From positions 53,403-117,402 of the forward strand of contig JAPPGI010000218.1 of the NCBI GenBank assembly GCA_028874985.1: a DNA stretch of 64,000 nt. The letters run 5' to 3'. Of this stretch, positions 52,992-62,200 are shown piece after piece. The stretch comes from Gemmatimonadota bacterium (GTDB lineage Bacteria; Gemmatimonadota; Gemmatimonadetes; Longimicrobiales; Gaopeijiaceae). Below the pieces are notes generated by a model that did not search any database, was not told where the DNA came from, and saw nothing but the letters and a program-made list of their open reading frames with translations. The position numbers and the translations under genes are program-made. Each line of letters opens with the position of its first letter. Position 1 is the first letter of the stretch.

Positions 52992-55361
52992 CTACACGTC
53001 GGAGGGCGAGGGCATGCTGTAGCCGACGCCGCGCTCGTTGAGGATGTAGGCGGCCCTGGTCCCGTCCTCGCCCAGCTTGCGGCGCAGCCTCTGGACGACG
53101 GCGTGTACGAGCCTCGGGTTGACCGGACCCCGGTACCGGCTCCACGCCCGCCGGAGCAGCGAGCGATACGTCTCAACCCGTCCGGCGTTGACCGACAGCA
53201 CGCGCAGCACCTCGTACTCGGTGGCGGTCAGCTCCACCGGGCGGCCCGCGACGGTCACGTGGCGCCGGGCATAGTCGATGGCCAGCTCCCCCAGCTCGAA
53301 CGGCCCGGGTTCGGCCCGGTTTCGCAGCGCCGCCCGGATCCTCGCCGTCAGCTCCGTCGGCGAGAACGGCTTGACGATGTAGTCGGCTGCCCCGCCTTCG
53401 AGGGCCCTCGCGATCGTCTCGTCCCGTCCGTACGCGGAGATGAAGATGACGGGCAGATCGGCCAGCTCGGACACTTCGTTCATCAGCTTGATTCCGTCGG
53501 TCCCGGACAGCATCAGGTCGAGCAGGACCAGGTGGGGTTTCTCCTCTTGGATGACGCGGGACAGTTCGGAGTGGTCGCCCGTCGCCCGCACGCGGTAGCC
53601 CGCCGCGGTGAGGGCGTCGCGGACGTAGTGGAGCGTCTGGGGGTCGTCATCCACCACGAGGACGCGCACCGGCCCACGACCCTGCCGGTGCATGCGATCC
53701 CGGCCCGCGGCGGTTTCCGCCGTTTCGGGCTCGGTGCCGCCCTCTTCGGCCACCGGGACCGTGAAGCTGAACCGGGCGCCCCGGCCCTCCCCTTCGCTTT
53801 CGGCCCAGATGCGCCCGCCGTGGGCCTCGACCAGCCCCTTGCAGATGGCCAGACCCAAACCACCACCGAGGCCGTGCTCAGCACCTCCTCTGCCCGCGTA
53901 TTTGCTGAACAGGTGCTCGAGCTTGTCCGGCGATATCCCGCGGCCGTGGTCGGTGACCGAGATCGTTACGAGAGCCCCGTCCCGCACTGCGCCGATCTGG
54001 ATGGGCAACGACTCCGGAGAGTGATGGGCCGCATTCGAGAGGAGGTTGTTCAGGACCTGGACAATGCGCTCGCGGTCCGCCAGCACCGGTGGCAGATCGG
54101 GCGGCAGGTTGATATGGATCGCGTGCCGCCCGCCCCCGTTCCGGAAGGTGTTCTTCGCGCGGTCCACGAGTGCCGCCGGATCCAGGGGCTCCAGAGACAC
54201 CGACAGCGTACCCGTGGCGATGCGACCCGCATCCAGCAGATCTCCGATGAGGCCGTCCATGTGGTCGGTCTGCTCGTCGATGATGCGGAAGAACTGCCGC
54301 ATTTCATCCGGAGCGAAACGCCGCGACTTGGCGAGCACCATGGCCGTCGAGCCCTTTATGGACGTCAGCGGTGTGCGCAGCTCGTGACTCACCATGGCGA
54401 GAAACTCGGTCCGCATGCGCTCGAGCTCCTCGAACGGAGCCAGATCCTGCATGGTGACCACGACCGACTCGAGGGTCCCGCCGGGGGAACGGATCGGCGT
54501 GGAGTTCACCAGCATCTTCACGCTCCGGCCATCGGGGACCGAGAGGACGATCTCCTCGGTCCGCAGGACCTCGGCGATGCTCAGCGCCTGCACCATTGGG
54601 AAGTCCGCCAGGGCGACTTCACGGCCGTCGGCCCGCCGACACGTCACGTACTCGAGCAGTTGTTCCAGGGAGCGGTCGGGCCTCCTGGGCCCCTCGACAA
54701 TCCGCCGGGCTTCCCGGTTGACCAACACCGGGGCGCCGGTCCTGGCGTCGAAAACCACCACGCCGACCGGCGAGGTGTCGACCAGCGCCTCCAGGTTCGC
54801 CCTGGCCCGCTGCTCGTCCCGGTACGCGCGGGCGTTGGCGATCGCCGCCCCCGCCAGCGACGCGAACACCAGGAGGGTCTCGTCGTCCTCCCGCGTGAAC
54901 TCCAGCCCGTCTTCCTTGTCGCTGAGAAAGAAGATGCCCACGTCCACGTCCCTATGACGGATCGGCGTGCCCAGCAGAGTCCCGCCCGGCAGCGCGGGCG
55001 CACTGCTGCCAAGGCCGAGCGACTCGACCAAGGCGGGCACGTTCCCGATCCTCAACGGGCCCGGAATCTCCCGCAGGTGCTCGAAGAGCCGCCGCCCTTC
55101 GACCCACTCCGCCATTCGCCGGTGATCGTCGGGCGCGAAGCCCGAGGTCAGGAACCGCTGGGGCCGGCCGCTCTCGTCAACCGTCGTGATCACCCCGAGG
55201 CGGGCGCCGATCAAGGAGCGGGCGCTGTCGATGACCTCCTGCAGTACCGTGTCGAGGTCGAGACTCCCGCTGATCCGCAGCAGGGCCGCGGACAGCCCGG
55301 AAATGGGCCCCCTGCAACGCATCTCGGTCTCCTGGCGCCGCGTGTCCGTCTCCCTGGTCAC
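52992..55361 (-). CDS. GAF-PAS histidine kinase fused to receiver and OmpR-type winged helix
   Basis: 789 residues forming a complete signalling path in one polypeptide: GAF (30-185), PAS (190-310), HisKA with His326 in MVSHELRTPL, HATPase (430-540; N-box NNLLSNAAHH at 438, G-boxes DHGRGIS and GLGGGLGLAICKG), receiver (565-685; Asp615 in LLDLMLSG, Lys in VKPFSP), and a winged helix (700-785; TATEYEVLRVLSVNAGR, HAVVQRLRRKLGEDG). There is no membrane segment, so it senses a cytosolic signal. Fusion of kinase, receiver and DNA-binding domain in one chain is uncommon. Direct repeats upstream may be its own binding site. Confidence 0.94.
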   Translation of the reverse strand: MTRETDTRRQETEMRCRGPISGLSAALLRISGSLDLDTVLQEVIDSARSLIGARLGVITTVDESGRPQRFLTSGFAPDDHRRMAEWVEGRRLFEHLREIPGPLRIGNVPALVESLGLGSSAPALPGGTLLGTPIRHRDVDVGIFFLSDKEDGLEFTREDDETLLVFASLAGAAIANARAYRDEQRARANLEALVDTSPVGVVVFDARTGAPVLVNREARRIVEGPRRPDRSLEQLLEYVTCRRADGREVALADFPMVQALSIAEVLRTEEIVLSVPDGRSVKMLVNSTPIRSPGGTLESVVVTMQDLAPFEELERMRTEFLAMVSHELRTPLTSIKGSTAMVLAKSRRFAPDEMRQFFRIIDEQTDHMDGLIGDLLDAGRIATGTLSVSLEPLDPAALVDRAKNTFRNGGGRHAIHINLPPDLPPVLADRERIVQVLNNLLSNAAHHSPESLPIQIGAVRDGALVTISVTDHGRGISPDKLEHLFSKYAGRGGAEHGLGGGLGLAICKGLVEAHGGRIWAESEGEGRGARFSFTVPVAEEGGTEPETAETAAGRDRMHRQGRGPVRVLVVDDDPQTLHYVRDALTAAGYRVRATGDHSELSRVIQEEKPHLVLLDLMLSGTDGIKLMNEVSELADLPVIFISAYGRDETIARALEGGAADYIVKPFSPTELTARIRAALRNRAEPGPFELGELAIDYARRHVTVAGRPVELTATEYEVLRVLSVNAGRVETYRSLLRRAWSRYRGPVNPRLVHAVVQRLRRKLGEDGTRAAYILNERGVGYSMPSPSDV

Positions 55362-55409
55362 CGGTGACTCCTCATCGTCATTGGTGGACTGCCTGCTCGG
55401 AATTTCCCC

Positions 55410-55430
55410 CGAATATCGGCGAAATATCGG
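55410..55430. promoter_or_regulatory. Tandem direct repeats upstream of the kinase-regulator gene
   Basis: CGAATATCGG immediately followed by CGAAATATCGG, 49 bases upstream of the ATG at 55361. Tandem repeats of about one helical turn are the usual binding layout for OmpR-type winged-helix dimers, so autoregulation is plausible. Confidence 0.5.
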
Positions 55431-55561
55431 TCATCAGTCAATACACATCGGCAAACAATGAGATGAGAGCACCTATATATAGTAGTGGCAGGTTTCGCGG
55501 TCGCCGGGCGCGAGCGCGGATCGAGGTCGGCACGGACAAAGAGGGAAAGGTCGAGTGGACT

Positions 55562-56032
55562 ATGGCGATGGCGGTGAGTGAAGGACTTACGCAGATGGAC
55601 GTGTTGGCCACCGAAGCACTGGGCCTTGATGGGGATGGATGGGAGGTCGAGAGCTGTGAGTTCGATGCCGCGCGCGAGGAGCTTTCGGTGTCGCTGAACT
55701 TCACGGGTCAGCGGTCCACCTGCGGCACCTGCGGCAGGCGCGAGTGCAAGGTGTACGACACCCAGACATCGAAGCAGTGGCGGCACCTGAACTTCCTCCA
55801 TTGCCGGACGATCCTCCGAGCGGCGTCCCACCGGGTGTCCTGTCCCACCTGTGGCGTTCGCGCGGCTCAGCTGCCCTGGGCCCGCAAGAGGAGTTCCTAC
55901 ACCCTGGCGTTCGAGTACCTCGTTGCGCGCCTGAGTGCCAACCGGCTGCCGCTCAGCGCGGTGGCGGACCTCGTGGAGGAACCCTACGCGCGGATTCGGC
56001 GGGTTGCAGCCCACTACGGCGGACACGGCTGA
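55562..56032 (+). pseudogene. ISL3-family transposase N-terminal fragment
   Basis: 157 residues matching the N-terminal zinc-finger and helix-turn-helix part of ISL3 transposases: CGTCGRRECKVYDT, QWRHLNFLHC, VSCPTCGVRAAQLPWAR and the HTH region ANRLPLSAVADLVEEPYARI. The catalytic DDE domain is absent: the frame stops after YGGHG. No terminal inverted repeats recognised. Confidence 0.8.
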
Positions 56033-56075
56033 CCGCACCCGCGGGGCGGGGCCGGGCGCAGGCCCCCGATTTCCT

Positions 56076-56109
56076 CCACACAAAGCGGTTCCATTGCCGT
56101 TTCGTGTGG
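56076..56109. repeat. Imperfect inverted repeat upstream of the giant lipoprotein
   Basis: CCACACAAAGCGG and CCGTTTCGTGTGG (two mismatches) flank TTCCATTG. It lies between the transposase fragment and the candidate sigma-54 promoter. Could be a terminator for the fragment or an activator site. Confidence 0.45.
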
Positions 56110-56175
56110 TGTGCCAATGACGTCTTGTGTGGCGATTCGCACGGTCCCGCCTTGGTTTAGGCGTGATTCGCGTTT

Positions 56176-56189
56176 GGCCCGGTTCTTGC
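56176..56189 (+). promoter_or_regulatory. Candidate sigma-54 promoter
   Basis: TTGGCCCGGTTCTTGCCC has the -24 GG and -12 GC dinucleotides exactly ten bases apart, with flanking TTGG and TTGC as in the consensus. Transcription would begin near 56200, about 75 bases before the ATG at 56276. The inverted repeat 70-100 bases upstream is placed where an activator could bind. Confidence 0.5.
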
Positions 56190-56275
56190 CCATGGAACGG
56201 TTTCAGTGCGAACGCACTCCGTCCCCGGATGTCGGGGGCCCAACGGCTAACCCTCCTAGAGAGAGAGGACGCGGT

Positions 56276-59200
56276 ATGAGCAGAATCACGAAGTTGGTGG
56301 CAGCGGCAGCGTTGCTGGCCGTTCCCCTGATCCAGGCGTGCGGAGAGGATCCGATTCCGCCGCCGGCCACCGGTACCATAATGGGTACGGTGGCGATCGA
56401 GGGTGACGGGGCCGACGGGGTGACCGTCACCCTGAGCAGCGGCGTCACGGCCACCACGGCGAACGGAGGTACGTTCAGCTTCGCGGACGTCGAAGAGGGA
56501 ACGTACACGGTTACCATCAGCAACTACCCGGAGGACGCCAGCTTCCCGCAGACGTCCGCTCCGGCGACACTCACGGAAGACGGCGAGACCGTCACCGTCA
56601 ACTTCAATGGCTCCTACATCCGTACATCGGCCATTATGGGGACGGTGATGGTGGAAGACGAAGGGCTCTCCAACGTTACCGTCAAGATCACGGGCATGTC
56701 CGAGTCCGAGACGCTGACCGGCGCAACCGGCCAGTACGCCTTCACCGGACTTCGCGCGGGCAACTACACCATCGAGATCTCCGGCTTCGATACGGACGAC
56801 ATCGCCTTCGGCGCGACCTCGTCCACGGCCCAGGTTACGGTCGGCGAATCGAAGGTCGTGAGCTTCGACGGCACCTACCTGCGCGCCTCCGGCGTCTCGG
56901 GCCAGGTGAGCGTCGAGGGCGTCGGACTGGCCGGCGTGACCGTCAGCCTGCAGGGCAGGGGCGAGGACTTCACCGAGCGGACCAACGCCGCCGGGCAGTT
57001 CATGTTCGACAAGCTGCGCAAGGGCGAGTACGCGGTCGCCATCTCCGGCTACGACGACGACGAGTACGGTTTCGACGTGACCTCCAAGACGGTCACCGTC
57101 GCCCGCGGCGAGACCGGCAACGTCCCCTTCGAGGGGATCGCGCTCAGGACCGCCGGCATCAAGGGCACCGTCTCCGTCGCGGGCCACGGCCCGCTCGACG
57201 GCGTCACGGTGAGCCTGAGCGGCAAGGGCGAGGACATGGCCGTAGTGACCAACGCGGCCGGGCAGTGGTCCTTCGACCGGCTGCACGCCGGCGACTACTC
57301 GGTCGCCATCACCGGCTACGACAAGGACGAGTTCGGCTTCGACGTGACCTCGGAGAACGTGACGGTCGCGCTGAAGGAGACCGCGACGGTCGAGTTCGAG
57401 GGCATCCTGCTGCGCACGGCGGCGATCGAGGGCGAGGTCACGGTCAAGGGCGACGCGCTTGCGGGCGTGACGGTCACCGTGTCCGGCGGCCCGAAGGACG
57501 AGGAGTTCGAAGAGACGACGAACGGCGCGGGCATGTACGAGGTCGGCGACCTGCACGCCGGCGACTACTCGGTGACGATCTCCGGGTACGACACCGACGA
57601 GTACGGCTTCGAGGTGACCACCAAGTCGGTCTCGGTGGGGCTCCGCGAGACGGCCGAGGTGGCCTTCGACGGCATCCTGCTCAGGACCGCCGGCGTGAGC
57701 GGCCGCGTCACCATCGACGGCGACGCCATGAGCGGCCTGACGGTCAAGCTGGCCGGCGAAGAGGACCGCAGCGGCATGACCGACGGCAACGGCCAGTACG
57801 CGTTTTCGGGCCTGGCGGCGGGCGACTACACGCTCACGCTCTCGGGCTACGACACCGACGAGTACGAGTTCGATCCGTCGATGATGGACATCGAGCTGGA
57901 GCTCGACGAGGCGGCGATCCACAACTTCATGGGCCGGTCGCTCCGGACCGTGGTGATCATGGGGACCGTCTCTGCCGAGGGCGACGCCCTCATGAACGTC
58001 GGCGTGACGCTGATCAAGGTGCTCGGCGCCACCACGGGCGAGGTCCTGGGTGCGACGATGACCGACGAGGACGGCGGCTACATGTTCGACGAGCTGCTCG
58101 CGGGCGTCTACCGCGTCGATCTCGGCGAGACCGACGACGAGTACGACTTCGCCACGAAGACCCGGCAGGGCGCGGTGGCGACGGACGAGACGGCGATGTG
58201 GGACTTCGACGCCGACATCATCCGCACGGCGAGCGTGGGCGGCGAGGTCACGTTGGACGGCGACCCGATGGGCGAGGTGATGGTGATGCTCACCGGCGAC
58301 CACGATACGGACAAGGAGATGGAGACGGGCTCGGACGGCATGTACATGTTCGACGGGCTGCGCAAGGGCAGCTACACCGTCTCGATCGAGAACCCTGACG
58401 AGGACACCTACGACTTCCCGACCACCTCGCGCTCGGTGAGCCTCTCGGTCGGGCAGGAGCAGGACGACATCTCGTTCGCGGGTTCGATGCTCCGCCGGGC
58501 CAGCATCAGCGGCCAGGTGCACGTGGAGGGCGACGGTCTCGAGGGCGTGGCGGTCACGCTCGACGGCGACGCCGAGGACGAGACGATGACCGACGCCAAC
58601 GGGGAGTACAACTTCCCAGGACTGGCGGGCGGCGACTACAAGATCGAGATCGAGAATCCGGACGACGACGCGTACATCTTCGAGGTCATGGAGATGGATG
58701 TCGACGACCTGGGCGACGAAGAGGCCCGCATCGTGGACTTCGCGGGCGAGCACACCACGACCGCCTCGGTCAGCGGCATGCTCTTCGCAGACGAGATCGA
58801 GGTCGACAGCATGCACACCGAGGGCGAGCCGGTACTGGCGGCGGCCGCGTTCGACTCGTTCCCGCTGCTTCTGCGGGGACCGGGGGTCAACGATGTCCGG
58901 GCCGGGTTCACCGACACCACCGGCATGTACTCCTTCGACGGCCTCAAGGCCGGCACGTACAACGTGGTCGTCAACCTCACCGACGAAATCAAGGCCGCCC
59001 TGGCCAGGGCGGGCTACAGGTTCTCGGGCGAAGTGACCACCTTCGGGATCGAGGTGCCCGCCGCGACGGACGTGGATCTCGACCTTCCCTTCCGGATCAC
59101 GAAGCAGACGATCTACGCCGGGGCGCTGCTGGCCACCAACGCCAGAGCGAGCTTCCCCGTGGGGGGCGTCAGCATGGCGCTCTACCCGACCGCCGAGGAC

Positions 59201-62200
59201 GCCGAGGACGGCACCAACAGCCTCGGAGCGGCGACCACCAGGAGCGGCAAGGCGGACGATCCCATGACCGGACTCGCGAAGTTCGAGTTTGAGCGCGCCA
59301 GGGACAAGGGTCCCGGCGGGGGCGGGATCGACTACCTGGTCTACGCCAAGGTGACGCGGGTCAGCAACTCCGATCTCAAGGTCCACAACGATGCCGTCAT
59401 CGAGATCGAGTACGAGGCGGTGGACCGCGAGAGCCACGCCCCCACGGTCGCGAAGCTGATCAACACCCGCGTGAACTTCCAGTGGTGGGTGAAGAGCAAC
59501 GAGACCGCCAAGGACGGCGACCGGGCCCTGGGCGGCTGGATGGCCAGCAACGGATCGGCGACCAACAGCAAAGGCCTGGCCACCTACACCGGCACGCTCA
59601 GCGCCGCCCAGATGGCCGCCGCCATCCGCGGCACGGCCGCGCGCTTCACGGTGGCCATGAACACGACCCAGGCCGACTCGGTGGACATGAACGAGAAGTG
59701 GACGCAGTCGCGTTCGCTCAGCCACACGCACACCGGTCTTGAGAACCCGGCCACCAACACCATGGCCGCCAACGACCTGGGTCCGGTCTACATCACCTGG
59801 CAGACCCATTCGCTGGTCCTCGGCGTGTACCGCGAGACCGACGACGTGGAGGGCTACACCAACTACCAGAGCAGGGTGCCCGGCGGCGACCACCGCCCGG
59901 CATCGAGCGTGGCCCGTCGGATGAAGCTCGAGTTCCTCGAGGAGGACGACCGCGGCCGCGACAAGCCCTACAAGTACGACCACGACGCCTGCTGGAACAA
60001 GAACAGCCACAAGACCGACGAGCGCGAGGTCATCGCGTCGTTCGGATCGGACGGTCTGGCCACGGTCAGCTGCCTGCCCAGGAACGACGAGTTCACCATC
60101 AAGTTCACGCCGGACACGGCGTCCGCCCCCAACCGCGCCGAAGTGGGCATCGTGGCCGAGAAGCTGCACGGCTACCTCGAGCCCTACAACGCGAAAGACA
60201 TGAGCGTCAGCGGCAGCACGGTGGGCACCTTCGGCGACGGTTCGGGCGGCGTGCCCGAGGTCAGGATCTGCCTGTCTTCGAAGGGAACGAAGGACGACGA
60301 ATGCGCCACCTGGGGATACCAGTGGGAGACCGGCTCGGTCATCGGCGCGGTGCGTCAAGGCGGCAACCGTGTGAGCGGCCACAGGATCTTCATCGAGCCG
60401 GTGACCGACGAGCACGGCGCCGACACCACCTCCACGAGGAGCAGCAGCTCGAGAGATTACAAGCTCGACGATCTCCGGGACGGCGTGTACGAAATCACCG
60501 CCTACAGCACCAGGACCCACAAGATCCGGGGCGACTCCGTCCACGAGGTGGTCTTCTACCACGACGAGAAGACCGACGACAAGGACACGCTCACCAAGTA
60601 CGTCGGCACCGCCGCCCAGGACACGGCCAACTGGAGCGTGCAGCGCCTCGGCCTCAAGCTCATGGGATACATCGGCAACGACGTCAACGGCGACTCCAGG
60701 TTCCGCGGCGACGAATCCAACGCGGGCATCTCGGTCAGGCTCTCCGGCGGTGGTCTGAGCATGTCGACCACGACCAACGAGCGCGGATTCTACGAGTTCG
60801 AGGACCTGCCGGAGGGACGTTATACGATCACACCGAGCAGCAGCACATACCTGGTGAACCGCGGGTACAGGACGCTGAGCAGCGGCGCGAAGATCCCCTA
60901 CACCAACTGGAGCGTCAGTGCGCAGACATACCCGTCCTTGATCGAGGAGGGCGATGTGCGCCTGCCCCGCGTCAGCCTCACCTCCAGGTCCGTCTCGAAC
61001 TCCAGCTCCCGGGTCTGCGACGACCGGACCCCGCCGACGTGCGGCACCTTCTACAACTTCGGCATGCTGTACAGGGACGGGGAGGTCGAGGGCGCGGTGA
61101 ACAACCTGAGCGGCAGCGCGTCGGGAATCGACCTCATATGGACCGACGTGTTCCTCGGCGATCGCAGCAAGCAGGAGATCACCACCAACTTCCGCGGCGA
61201 ATTCACGCGCACCCGCCTCACCGAGGGCACATACACCATGAAGCTCGAGGACGCCGGCTGGGAGGTTGCCAGGATGAATTTCAGCGGCAAGGCGGACGAT
61301 GACGGAACCAGATCCCAGACCTATCCGGTCCGGGCGAGCCTCAGCGGCAAGGACGACTTCGAGCAGATGGCGCTCCACGTCTACGACGCGGGTGCGTCGT
61401 CGGCCGACTATGCGGGCTCGAGCGTGAGAGTCAGCGGCAGGTGGCAGGGCACGACGGCCCAAAACTTCGACAGCACGATCTCGTGGCCGACGGGGTGGAG
61501 CCGCGCCAGCGGGACGGAGAAGACGGCGGGCGGCAACATCGGCACCATCAGTTGGAAGTCGGCGTCCGTCAGCTTCTACTTCGGCTTCCGCAACAGCGCC
61601 CTGTCCAGAGACGCCAGCGTCGAGGTCATGAAGGGTTCCACGGTGTGCAGTTTCCACAGGTGCACGCTGGACTACAACAGGACCAACAGCACCAGAGGCG
61701 AGGGTGAGGGCAGGGAGAACACCCTCACGGTGATGGTCACGGCCGAGAACGGCTACGACGACCACGAGTACACCCTGAAGGTCAGCCGTGCGGCGCCGGT
61801 CGGCGACGAGTTGACGAGGGAGCGCTTCCGCCGGGTCGACGTGGTCGACGACGATACCACGGAGACGCCGGCCCTCGGCGACGGTGACGGGAAGACCGTG
61901 TCGCGCGCCTTCGAGATGGAGACGAAGAACGCGACGGGCAGTTCGATGAACATGCGGATCGACCTGGTGGAACTCGGCGTGCGGGGCGAAGAGAACGAGT
62001 ACTGTGCGCAGCGGGTCGTGACGGTGAAGGAACTCAACAAGGACGACGACGACGCCCTCAAGGCCCTGAACCCGTCGGACGACGAGGACAAATACAAGGA
62101 CGATGTGTGCAGGGACACCCGCTACCGCCTCGGGGTGGACAAGTCGTACGAGATCGAGATCGAGTCCGAGGACAGCGTGTCCGAGACGTACTACCTGAAC

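Noticed and set aside
56276..58800. Tandem modules as a CRISPR or DNA-level repeat array
   Set aside because: The repeats are protein modules of 85-92 residues with diverged DNA; no short identical direct repeats with spacers.
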